A stretch of 64,000 nucleotides of DNA from the NCBI RefSeq assembly GCF_051020765.1, contig NC_134934.1:13964001-14028000 (forward strand), in the 5' to 3' direction. Shown here in pieces: positions 49,493 to 60,707 of the stretch (positions are counted from its first letter, which is position 1; every line of letters starts with the position of its first letter). The DNA comes from Lasioglossum baleicum. Its lineage: Eukaryota > Arthropoda > Insecta > Hymenoptera > Halictidae. The position numbers were made by a program, and so were the translations under genes. A model generated the notes under the pieces. That model was not told where the DNA came from. It searched no databases and saw only the letters and a program-made list of their open reading frames with translations.

Positions 49493-52400
49493 CAGGGAGT
49501 TTCTTGATTCGAGCGGGAAAGGTGTGGAAATAGATTGTTGCCGATTTGCGGGCAAATGTAAATAAATTCGATGGCGTCGTTTTTAGAAAACAATGTGTAA
49601 ACCATTCGTTTTCAGCGCTGGGTACGTTCAGCGTTCAACGAGTAAGCGTAAGAGCGTGGCTCGCGAGCCTCTGGGCGTTTTGTTACAAATTTTTGTTCGT
49701 CGTTCTCTGCCGCCGGAAACACAAGTTAGATTTAATGTTCGCGCGGGAATTCGCGTCGTCCGTTCGTTCGCAGACTGATCATCGATAACGTTCAATCCTC
49801 GTTTCCTCGCGTCTCGAAATTAGATGGAATTCTAGCGACACACACGTACACAGTAGGAGACAACGCGACGATCGTGATAATGAGAGGATCCTCGTCCTCT
49901 CTATCGTCGTAAAACATCCTCTCGTTTCTTCGTCGAGTGAAAAAATGAACAAAAAAAAAAAGAAGAGAGAGAGAGAGAGAGAAATTGATTTTTCTAAACG
50001 TGTCCGTTATCTCTAAATATTACCACTAAACATTGTATTACGCGTAGGTGTACGAGAAAGTTACTGCTCGAAAGTAAACGCATGTATCGCCGTAAGTGTA
50101 TTAGTAGTTGCAAAGGAGTAAATATGCTGTCGTTAAGCTGATAGTGATGATAACGAACCGAGAAATACCGTCGCGGTGATGCGTCTCGTTAGATAAATGC
50201 CGTTCACCGATGAGAAACACCGGAGAGAACGATAAAACAAAGGCGTTAGTCGATGTGCATAGATCTTTCATTCTAGAGTAAAAATGTTCAGCGGAGAGAG
50301 CGGACGCCCTAGAAACGCGAGAGAACAGATTTGTAACAAAACCGGCCGGGGCGAGTGAACTGGACGCCGAACACGTTGATTGATCAACGCCATATTTAAA
50401 CATCATTTTATCCTCGCATTTTAAGCGTTTTTACACTGGTAAATCGGCTCCGGACCAAAATTCTCTTTCAAAATCGCAAATCGTCTCTTTCAAAAAGTAT
50501 TTACTTTACCATGAGATCGTCGAGTCTAGCAATAAGCTTCGGAGCTCGTAATGAAAATCATTCGATGTCCACAAAGTAGTTCCAGGCGTTGATAATCAAC
50601 CATGTCGGTCTCAATTTTACTCCGTCGAATCGGCGAGTCAGCGCAGATATGTTTTTCTTCTTGCAAAAGAGTAATTAAGGAGCGGTGTAAACGACTGGTC
50701 CACGCGAGGATGATCGTTGAATAAGATCCTCGTGTCCGAAAGTCAAAAATCGCGTATACGCCACTCCCGAGCCATAGCAATGTACCATGTTGACGTGCCG
50801 CGAGTGCCCGTACACGTTGCATCCACTATTTCAGTGGCCAAGCACATCCGACGACAGAAACGATCCTTTATGTATGTACTTAGAGAAAAACGAGCAACAG
50901 AGAAAGAGAGAGAGAGTACGAGTAGGTGATGTGTACAGCGTTTCGACCTTGTTGTGATACTTTAAACAGGGTGCAGCAGTATTGGTTACTTTAATACAGT
51001 TCCGCGAATGTATTAACACATTTTATAGTTAATTCTAGATAAATTTATGACTAATCTAAAATAAAGTAATCGTCAGAATGTTGAGAATTGTTGAAGTTAC
51101 GGAGCGCGCAGTTGTGATTGGAGTATGTACATAGTTTCAGAAGAAAGATGATGTATTGCGAATGATTTCTGTGCTCAGAATCAGAGAGCTCTTTGAATGA
51201 ATACAGGCAAAAATTGTGGTAAATACATTCGCGGAAACGCGTCTGATGATTTTCTTTTAAAAATGTGATTTCGAGGTGAATGCGTTTGAAGTTCGAAAAA
51301 ATGTTTTATAACTTCCGTCGTTGTGCAGATATTTAAATGAATCTTTCTATAAAATGTTCACAAAGAAATAGGCCTTTTAAAGTTGATTTTTTAAAATTTC
51401 AATACTGCTGCACGTTCCACATCTCTTCTCTCTCGCGCGCGCGGCTAGTTGAAATTGGGTGAAATTGATGGACCGTGGATGGAAGGTTTCGAGATAGGGG
51501 GAAGGGTTTTTGGCCCCCGTTTGGCACCGCTTGTCCGCATGTGTCCGCGGAGAGAAAGAGAGCGAGTCCTTTTACGTTTACACGGATGCTTTAGCCGACG
51601 TCTCTTTAAGTTTTCTTTTATTTTTCGTCGACGGTATCTCGTCTGTAAGCATGATCTCTTGACGGATATACACATACACAGCAACATGCAAACGATCACC
51701 CACAAACCATACAAACATGTACACCAAATTCAAGGTAATATCCTTCATGGAGAGTGAAAGGATGAGCGAATGGTTGAACAAATGGGTGAAAACGAGAGCC
51801 TCCATATTAATATATATATGACATAAATCGCTACCCTGCCACAGATGATTGGCGCGACTACGCTGCAACTATACGTTGCAATTTAGTTTATAGTTTTTTT
51901 AGTCGATTTTTCAAAGCGTCACCGACTTTTTATGATACGAACACGACTGACTGCTGGTTAAGTATGGTTGTGAGCGAAGAAAAACAAAAAGGAAGGAATA
52001 GAGAAGAGAGGGGTGACGCGTTACGAACCCCCTGTATCCGATGGTCCGGGAGAATCGTTTTTCCTTTCGGCGATCCTGTGTTTTTCTTTGCTCGACCTTT
52101 ACGTCGTATATTTTTTCTTGTATGTTTTTTTTTTGTTCTTGTTCACTCTCGTGTGTACTCCGTTAGAAACGAGACATATAGGGAAAGAAAGGCTGTTTGC
52201 ACGCGTCCCGACGACTGCGATCAACCCTCCTGTCTGTCGATCGGAACGGTGATGTTCTGTTGCGAGCGCGACTTATTTGTATATTTGTAAATTGGTGCGA
52301 ATAGATCGGACCAAGTTCAACGTACGTCTATATATGTGTGTCTTTCATTTCCTCGCGGTTCTCGACGAGAGCATGATCGTACTACCTTCTGTTAACGCTT

Positions 52401-52550
52401 TACCTACTTGTGGAGTACATTCGTCTAGACCTTTTAATCATTGTGTTACGTCTGGAGGAATGATTCCCCTATGTTGTTAGACATTGTTGTTAAAAGATAA
52501 TCCTTGATTTGTATAATCCCTGGTAGGTGAAGCGTTCAGACAAATATGTC
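49493..52550. other. No gene seen
   Basis: Mixed sequence with short GA runs (49960-49980, 50900-50915). No open frame has recognisable features. Confidence 0.45.
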
Positions 52551-53155
52551 TAGACAGCGGATTTTATGCGTTTATGGCAACAGTGAGCCGGTGTAATTTA
52601 GAACAGCGAAATCATTAGAACAATTTCAAAATATTGTTATACATATTATTTTCGATCTGTTAAACCTATTAACCCTTTGCACTCGAGTGGTGACTCTGAG
52701 ACGCCACTAAACATTGCTGTAACATTATTTAAAATATTGTTTGCGTTATTATTTAGATATTGGTATCTAATCAATTACTAAACATTTAAGTATTGTATGA
52801 GGTATTATATCAGTTTCGTATCCACCAAATTTAGAAAATCATTGAGAATGGAAATATCCCAGGTCGGAAGAAATGTTTAATTTTCCAGTTGAAATAGCTC
52901 AAAGAATGGTGACTATGAAGCACCAGTCAATAATTAAATTAAAAATCCAAATGTCGTGTGGGAATAAACAGGTTTAATTAGTGTGAAAAAGATTACGTAG
53001 AATAAAAATCTTGTAGGTTGAAAGATACGTTTTGATTCCGAAATTAAAATTGCCTCAAGTCCAAAGGGTTAAGAAGGAAAATAAATTTTTATGCGACTGC
53101 GGTTTGTTGTAATTCAAGTAGAATATTTTTATTCTGCATAAATATCCGCTGTTTA
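52551..53155. mobile_element. Family A MITE, copy A10, split by family B DNA
   Basis: The left end is TAGACAGCGGATTTTATGCG (52551). The right end is GCATAAATATCCGCTGTTTA (to 53155). Between them the A interior stops at CTGTTAAACCTATTAA and resumes at AAGAAGGAAAATAAATTT after an insertion bounded by TTAA. Confidence 0.8.
52669..53072. mobile_element. Family B piggyBac-like insertion inside A10, composite
   Basis: TTAA at 52669-52672 and 53069-53072 bound CCCTTTGCACTCG and the inverted CAAGTCCAAAGGG. At about 400 bp it is twice the usual family size. A right-end-like GTTGAAATAGCTCAAAG at about 52890 suggests two joined copies. Confidence 0.78.
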
Positions 53156-54194
53156 TGTCTTTATCTTCAGTGCGCAATCCTGTAGCGACTCCTGCATTCG
53201 GTCCCGAAGACTCTAGAAGCATCGATTCATTGTAAAAATTGTTATCGTTGCCTTGTGCTTCTTTCTCAATTTTAGCGGAACTTTCGCGTCTTTCGGAGAA
53301 CGGAAACGGACGCTTCCCGCGATCGAATATGCGAGTCGCACAAATGAGAATCGAGACGTTTCCTCTATCTGTCCCCGTCGCGGCGCGTTTCAATTGTAAA
53401 AAGCAATGGAAGAGGAATCATTGTCATTTGTGCTTTTCTAGCGGAACGTGATTTAGATGATAATGATAATAACGATGCGATCTGTGCAGTGCGTTTCGAC
53501 GTCGATTATTAATTGCTACTAAGTCGCTACGATTATTTTTTCCCTTTTACTTTCTTTTTTCTTTTTTTAACTAGCATGTATATCTGTCGCCGAGAACGAG
53601 TTTACGGTAGCTTGTGTTCGACCGATTGTTCGCCACTTTGTATGGAATTGGCAGCTCACGTGCATTACCGATGAACAATAGCGTGCCCATGTGTAAACAA
53701 GAGTGTGTTCCGATGACGGTCCGTTGTTTAACAAAAGGGAGAGACGCGCGAGGGGTAGGGGTGTGAGGAAGAATTTAATTAACTAAATGACGTGCAGCGG
53801 AAGAGGTAGAAAAAAGAAAAGAGAAAAGCAAGACTATGAAAAACTTGGACTTGTATCGGTGCACTTTTTGTAAATAGAAAATTATTATTGTGGAGAGAAA
53901 GAAGAGTACGCACACGGGATACACGAAGAAAAAGGGAACGAAAAGAGAGAACGAGGGATAATCGAGTGTCGGATAATGTCAGGGAGATTGTATCAGCTTC
54001 AAATTATATATACATATACATATATACATAAACTATATCAGTAATGGCGAATTAATAAGCTATATTCTTACCACTGTAGTTTTACCGTCGTCGCGACGCG
54101 AAACCCGATGGCGATCGACGAATTTTTCTTACCAACGTGGCCACGACGACGGTGGAAGAAATATAAAAAGCGGATGTGTTCATCACGGCGAGAG

Positions 54195-54236
<42 letters not shown>

Positions 54237-54941
54237 CGAAATGGATCGTGAGAGATCGTGATTAGTAGTAATTAATTCAACGAGCCGATTTACACGGACG
54301 TAAAGAAACAGATACAGACAAAAATTGTCGATTTCGTACGCGTCCATGAACGCTTAATGAACGGACAGTGAAAAAGAGAGATGTCCGACGAATTTTTCTT
54401 TTTTGCGAGAGAAACATACACGCTACACACACATCCCCCCTTCCCCCGGGGATGAACATGATCATGTTCATCCTTTGACCGTACTTTTTCCTCTTTTCTG
54501 TTAATCCGTTTGTAGCGAGTTCGTTTTCTCATTTCCATCCCCCTGTGAACACCCGTAAGCTAATGGACTATTAAAGACGAAGGCAAACAGAACAACAAGA
54601 GAAAAAAAGTTTAATGTACATAGAAATTAAATTGTTTGAGTACTACTTCCGGTTGACTCCTATATGTGTTTATATACGCGGGATTCAATGTGTAGATCAC
54701 GAGGAGAGCGGTTTGCATGTTGATAATGGGGAAAAAGTGGACAGGAATCAAATAGACTGAGAACACACAACAGGACCATAATTGAATAAAAATGAGATTC
54801 ACGGGACAAAAACAGAAACGATCGTCGAGTTGATTTATCAACAAATGCGCACCCCTCTCCCCTAAGCGGGCGAATACCGCGAGCTGTGATTCGAGTTCTA
54901 TCTTTCAGCTGACCACTGGCTTGTTAGCTGTTATTCAACGA
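53156..54941. other. No gene seen; GA microsatellite
   Basis: It holds a (GA)n run at about 54193-54231 and AT runs near 54005-54035. No exon is recognised. Confidence 0.5.
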
Positions 54942-55153
54942 TTAACCCTTTGCAGTCGAAGCTGTTTGAACTGGAAAATTGAACATCTCTTCGGGCCTAG
55001 AACTATTTCATTGTATATGATTTTTTCATATTGTGGATATGAAATTGATGTAACGCCTCCTGCAATACTTAAATGTTTAGTAATTGATTAGATACCAACG
55101 TGTTTAATAATCTAAACTATATTTTGAGTCACCACTCGAGTGCTAAGGGTTAA
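54942..55153. mobile_element. Family B piggyBac-like MITE, complete
   Basis: TTAA flanks (54942-54945, 55150-55153), ends CCCTTTGCAGTCG and CGAGTGCTAAGGG, and interior CTTAAATGTTTAGTAATTGA. It lies about 400 bp beyond the 3' end of the CENP-H-like coding sequence. Confidence 0.85.
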
Positions 55154-55547
55154 TACGTATAGGTGTATATGAAAAGGAAATGAAGAGGAGAAGACAGCTG
55201 GATATCATTCCCTGTAAATATGCGTGGAGCCCAATTATTCTGCACATTTTCTGTTCGCTATCATCTTTCTCTTTCCTAGAAAATAGACTCATTTCACTTC
55301 ACACATCCCCAAGAATCAAGATTCAAGAAATGGATCATGCTGCGATGGTCACAATGCGTTTTGAAGGAAGGTATACACCGAAGACAGTTGAGAAATTCCG
55401 TTATGTACTTATATTATGATGTACATTATATATTATGTATCATGATATATTATGATATATCATAATATATTAATGATTTAATATAAAATTGTAAAAAATA
55501 CTGTTACGAGATTACGTCGAAACACGTACAGTGGTGCTTTAATTTTT

Positions 55548-56515
55548 TCAATTACTTTGGGCCATTTTTAAAATCGTCTCTATACTGATTAGATCTCTAT
55601 GTTTCTCTAGCATATCTACCAACACTGGTTCTTCCATGAGTAAGAGGTACGAAGCACCGATAAAGTTGACTATAAGTTTCTTCATTACATTGATTTTATC
55701 TACTGTTTGGACTAGCTTCTTCTTGTTGCTGAAAAAGAAATTGACCATTGTAAGATCAATTCTATGGTAAGTAATTTGTAACAAGATTTACTAAAAAAGT
55801 ATGTACTTTGCAGTTTCAGGGTTTTTCTCTTGCAACCTTCTATTTCTTACTTCTTCTTGTTCCTCTAGAAACTTTTTGTGGTCGAATATCATATTCTGAC
55901 ATTCAATCTTTAAGTCCAGCTGCTTCTGCACTGCTTCGTCGATCTCCTTCTGTATCGCCAGTGTCTCGTCGTTGATAATAAATAATTTATCCATACAGGT
56001 ATTAATTTTCCTGAAGTCAAATGTTCAAGCAGTTCATTACAAACCACTAGTTATGTTTACATTGTCTGAGAATTTGAAGATTTACATTCGCATCTCCTCG
56101 TTACCTTCTTCGCCTCTCAGAATACTTTGAATCGTATAAGAATGAAGGCACATCTTAATTGCTTTACTGTTTAAAAGGGAATTCGATGTTGCTTCGTGCA
56201 ACTTTGTTACAATGTCTTTTATGTTTTCCTCAGGTACTTCTGTATTCTCTAGAACAATCATGTAAAATTATTGAGTACATTGAAAGTAGAAAGAAGAAAG
56301 AAATATTTCTTGTAGTAGTTCATACACATACGATAGTTTTTCTGTGCTTTCAGCATTAATAATCTTGAATTTAATTGTGTAAGCGAATCTCGTATATCTT
56401 TTATCCTTTCCTCAGTGGGCTTGTAATCGTCCAAGGAAACTGCTCCAACATGAAAATTCGAGACACTTTCGTGTAATTTCTCGACAGCATCTTTTAAACG
56501 TTGAAATTCTGTCAT
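55548..56515 (-). CDS. Coiled-coil protein, CENP-H-like (putative kinetochore subunit)
   Basis: Four exons on the minus strand join in frame: 56515-56332, 56248-56086, 56010-55807 and 55728-55548, all GT-AG. They give 243 residues from an ATG at 56515 (MTEFQRLKDAVEKLHESV) to the stop at 55550-55548 (ILKMAQSN). The protein is Lys/Glu-rich, with probable coiled coils over roughly residues 1-60 and 115-185. It has no signal peptide or membrane segment. Two features point to CENP-H: total length (human CENP-H is 247 residues), and a C-terminal block NFIGASYLLLMEEPVL that lines up with the human block ending EDPAL at conserved N, I, S, E, P and L. CENP-H belongs to the constitutive centromere-associated network, which flies lost but some other insects keep. 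The gene model is solid; the family assignment is tentative, and another coiled-coil family is possible. Confidence 0.72.
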
Positions 56516-57552
56516 TCTGGTTAATCGAATGTCGTAAATGACAGCAAATAGTAAATATGTCTATCTCTGCTATTAGTTTCAGCGTTTTGTCCGCTACGTG
56601 TGTTGGCGCTGTTCGGACCCCGAATGAAGCTTCGAAATTTCGACACAGGCGGCGCTGTAGTCGCCAACCTGCGGCGCTCGGTCGGTAACATTTGGCTACT
56701 AGTTTGAGCGTTTTGCCGCTACGTGTATTGGCGCTGTTCATTTTTATATACTTTATATGTACTCTTATTTTTTTAAATATGGCTAACTCATTTTGTCAAT
56801 TATAATTTAGAAAACGTTAAATTTTAATGTAGATGATGATAATATGAAGTATTTATTTCCTCACAACTTACTTTATTTAAAAAAAGAATATATAGTAAGA
56901 ACAATATGTATGTGTGATACTATATAAGTATAAAATACTTACTTGTGAAAACATAATATATTTGTATCGCACGGTTTTGTCGTTCCTTACAATTCTTTAT
57001 GCAACAAGTTTGCACCATTTTTCCAAATGTTTATGACGTAACTTGTGGGCACCAGATACTTCGTTATCTTGAAACACTGCGTCCTATGCATATCCTATCT
57101 GATCCTATGTTCTATATATATTTATGCCGGGTCCGTAAGTATATATGTTCCACCATGCCACGATGTTCTAAGGACCTGTGAATGGAGCTTAAAATTTCTA
57201 AAAGTATTTGGTCGGTTCAAATGGAAAGATTTGTGGATTTGAAACAAATGGTTTTTCTACGCTTTCCCATTGGGATGTAACAACTTCTGAATTCCAATCG
57301 GCGTAAAGGATAAATAAGTTCCCCTCATTCTCGTTATAGCGTTGTCATCGTTCAAGTTTCACGTGTTCGAATCGAAGTCTTTCTACAATCGCGGTAGCTC
57401 GGTAACTGTGCAATGTCGTACACGTGTTTTTGTACTGTACGCGGTTAGGGATCCGCGTTTGTTATTAAAAATCGAGAGCGTATTATTTCGCGCGTCTCGT
57501 GAGACTTGACATTTTCGTGAAGTGATAATTGGTGAAAAAAAAGTACGCAACA
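56516..57552. promoter_or_regulatory. Divergent promoter region between the CENP-H-like gene and NOG1
   Basis: The two start codons face away from each other across 1037 bp, and no other exon is seen between them. Close to the minus-strand gene (56570-56745) the DNA is CpG-rich and holds two near-identical copies of a motif of about 40 bp (see the repeat entry). The middle, 56750-57040, is AT-rich. 57360-57550 is the likely NOG1 5' UTR. No TATA box is convincing. Confidence 0.5.
56571..56742. repeat. Pair of direct repeats of about 40 bp
   Basis: Both copies read TAGTTTSAGCGTTTTG, then YCGCTACGTGT, then TTGGCGCTGTTC. Copy 1 is 56571-56612 and copy 2 is 56700-56740. The 90-bp spacer contains two GGCGGCGCT/GCGGCGCTC blocks. 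The position, just upstream of the CENP-H-like start, suggests promoter elements or a local duplication. Confidence 0.7.
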
Positions 57553-60500
57553 ATGTCTTTGTACAATTTCAAGAAAATAGCGGTGGTCCCCACCTCAAAG
57601 GTTAGTTGATTAAAACCATCGGTTCTCTATTTACAAGAAATATTCTTTAATATTAACGTTTCATCCCTTTTCGTTAGGACTTCATCGACATAATCTTGTC
57701 GAAGACACAACGTAAAACACCCACAGTCGTTCACAAGAATTATAAGATCACCAGGATACGTTCTTTCTATGTACGCAAAGTGAAGTTTACACAGCAGAAT
57801 TTCCACGACAGATTATCGCAGATCATTCAAGAATTTCCGAAGCTCGACGATGTTCATCCGTTCTACGCCGATTTAATGAATGTTTTATATGATAAAGATC
57901 ATTACAAGCTAGCCCTTGGTCAGATAAATATGGCCAGACATTTAATAGACAAGTGAGTATACATGAGCATAAGTAAGTGTATGTTACCTGAAATATTAAC
58001 ATACTTTATTCTAACAGTGTGGCAAAGGATTACGTGCGTTTAATGAAGTTCGGAGATTCTCTATATCGATGTAAACAACTGAAGAAGGCTGCCTTGGGTC
58101 GTATGGCTACGATAATGAAAAGGCAGGCAGCTAATTTAGCATATTTGGAACAAGTTCGTCAGCATTTAGCCAGATTACCCAGTATAGATCCCTATACACG
58201 CACCATTATAATATGTGGCTTTCCAAATGTTGGGAAAAGTAGTTTTATAAACAAGGTGATTTCATTTTTTATTCATTAATACATTCCAAGCTATGTTTAC
58301 CACCGATGGTACATGTTAAATTATCCACTGGTGGTACACGCTGACATATTTAGTTCCCATGAAAACCACGCAGCATATGTTTCAAAAATTTCTTTGTACA
58401 ACAAATAGCTTGAGGATTATTTAAAGTCACCCTTTAAAACAAAGCATTTAATAAGGATTTACTGTTGAAGGTAAACAACTGCAGTAATGTCTCTGTCTCC
58501 ATTATTATTGCCAGTGCAAAAGATAGTTTCAGGACAAAATTGTTTATATTCAATATCGTAATGCATGAACTTTCCTTTCTACAGATCACACGAGCCGACG
58601 TTGAAGTTCAGCCATACGCGTTCACAACGAAATCGTTATATGTCGGTCACACGGACTACAAGTACTTGAGATGGCAAGTGATCGACACACCTGGAATCCT
58701 GGATCATTCGCTGGAAGAAAGAAACGTCATAGAGATGCAAGCAATAACTGCATTAGCGCATTTGCGATCGGCTGTTCTTTATTTCTGCGACATATCAGAA
58801 CAATGTGGTCACACGTTAGACGAACAGGTGAGTTTCTCAAGCTGGGTTCATACAACGTCAACGTAAACATTTAAAACAATAATATAAAATTGTTCCAGGT
58901 CAAGCTGTTCGAATCTATTAAACCCTTGTTCGCGAACAAACCTTTAACGGTTGTGTTGAACAAAGTGGACGTTTTGCGCTTAGAGGAACTTCCAGAAGAA
59001 AAGCAAAAGCTCCTGAAGTCGTTGGAAGAGAAAGAGGTGCCCGTACTAGAGATGAGTACGATGACGGACTTCGGAGTGATGGATGTCAAGATACAGGCTT
59101 GCGAACGTTTGTTGGAGTTCCGCGTTGATCAGAAGATACGAACGAAGAAGGTAAATTAATTCTGGAACGATTAAAGGAGGTTCTTGGAACGGATTTAGTC
59201 TTGACAAATAAAGCTTTCAACATTTGTTCGTCGTTACAGGTGGAGGGCCTGCTGAATCGTCTGCACGTTGCGCAACCAGTGCCAAGGGACAGCAAAGTCC
59301 GTGCACCTTGCATCCCAGATATTGTCCTGCAAAAGAGGCAAGCAGCAGCAGAACAGGCAACGAGAAAACGCAAACTGGAGCGACACATAGAAGAAGAGAT
59401 GGGTGACGACTACGTTCTGGACTTGAAGAAGAACTACGATATCGAAGGAGACCAGAAATTCGACATTATTCCCGAAATCTGGGAGGGCCACAATGTCGCT
59501 GATTACATCGATCCAGATATATACGAGGTTCGTATCCCCTTAAGTCTTAAGTTAGTCTCGTTAAAACTTGATTATTCATCTTCTTCATTTGTCATTGAAG
59601 AAATTGAACGAACTGGAGAAAGAGGAACAGCTTCGAGAAGAAGCTGGCATGTACGACTACAAGGTGCCAGAGTTGTCCGAGACGATGAAGGAGATCGTAC
59701 AGTTGGCTAAGCAGATTCGGGACAAGAAGGCGATCATGAAGGACGAGGCGATGATTCAGAAGGCTTCCACGAAACCTGTGATGCCGCGTACAGCCGCGGC
59801 AAGAGGACGAGAGCGGTCGGTGACGAAGCTGAAGGAACAGATGGAGGACCTGGGCATCGATATGGAGGAGACCGAAGGAGTGAGTGGCAAAATTATCCCT
59901 TTGCATTGCCAACAGATTTTCTGTCGGGCATCTTACAAAATATTAGGTCGTTCGGAAAGTCATTTCGTTCTCTCAAAGGAAAATGAAAGCCAATTTTTTA
60001 CCATTCAGAATAAGTTTTGTGACATTTTGTTCTGGTAAATTTTAAGTTTAAAGATTCCATGCTCGTAGAATTTCTGTTTTCTATTAGCAAAGACTTGAGT
60101 TATATGACCCCTTACTCTTTAACTCTCCTGAAACAGCACACAATTTTTTCTTTCGTGCACTGCATATTTACCCTCGCGGTAATAAAAAAGCAGAAGGTGA
60201 TGGAAATCTTGCAAAATCTTGCAAAAAAATGCTTGAAAGGGTAGAAAGCACTACAAGGTAGTAATTAAGTAATAACAAATGGAAACATTGCTATCTGTAC
60301 ACGAAAAACGAAATTACTTTCCGAACGACCTAATAAAGATTGAAATTTGTTGAACGGTGTATTGAATATCTGGAAATTGCATTGACTAAATCTGTTACTC
60401 TCAACAGGCGCATTTCACGAAAACAAGAGGTCGATCGAGGTCGCTGTCACAACCGGCCAAGAAACGTATGCGAATGGATTCCGCCTCGCAATCTCGAGCT

Positions 60501-60707
60501 CGAAGCAGCTCGAGACCAGCTCGCGACGAGATGGGCGTGAAGAACGTAGCCATGAGGACGAAGCTGAAGAACATCGCGCACAAGGCACTCAAGAAGAAGA
60601 TCGCGAAGAAGGGTCTGAAGGGTGAAGCCGATCGGTTCATCGGCACGAAGATGCCGAGACACTTGTTCAGCGGGAAGAGAGGTGTCGGCAAGACGGACAG
60701 AAGATAA
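57553..60707 (+). CDS. Nog1: Nucleolar GTP-binding protein 1 (NOG1/GTPBP4)
   Basis: NOG1 is an essential GTPase that sits on nucleolar and nuclear pre-60S ribosomes and guards the peptide-exit tunnel during assembly. Eight exons join in frame: 57553-57600, 57678-57952, 58018-58255, 58585-58827, 58899-59150, 59240-59527, 59601-59879 and 60408-60707. The protein has 640 residues (human 634). The N terminus MSLYNFKKIAVVP fits the family, which fixes the start. Seen in order are the N-terminal helical domain, P-loop GFPNVGKSSFINK, switch region QPYAFTTKSL, G3 DTPG, G4 NKVD, the NOGCT signature IPEIWEGHNVADYIDP, and a basic RS-rich C terminus ending HLFSGKRGVGKTDRR. Intron 6 (59528-59600) is only 73 bp with a weak GTTCGT donor. 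Intron 7 carries a mariner-type element. The gene is complete and intact. Confidence 0.97.
59943..60333. mobile_element. Family E mariner-like MITE in NOG1 intron 7
   Basis: The termini are TTAGGTCGTTCGGAAAGTCA and the inverted TACTTTCCGAACGACCTAA, flanked by TA (59941-42, 60334-35). The 391-bp body is an internal-deletion derivative: only a decayed open stretch remains. It sits 64 bp past the exon-7 donor and 74 bp before exon 8. Confidence 0.9.

Noticed and set aside
60059..60244. 61-codon frame in NOG1 intron 7
   Set aside because: It lies wholly within the mariner-type MITE and is a decayed interior, not a NOG1 exon or a gene.
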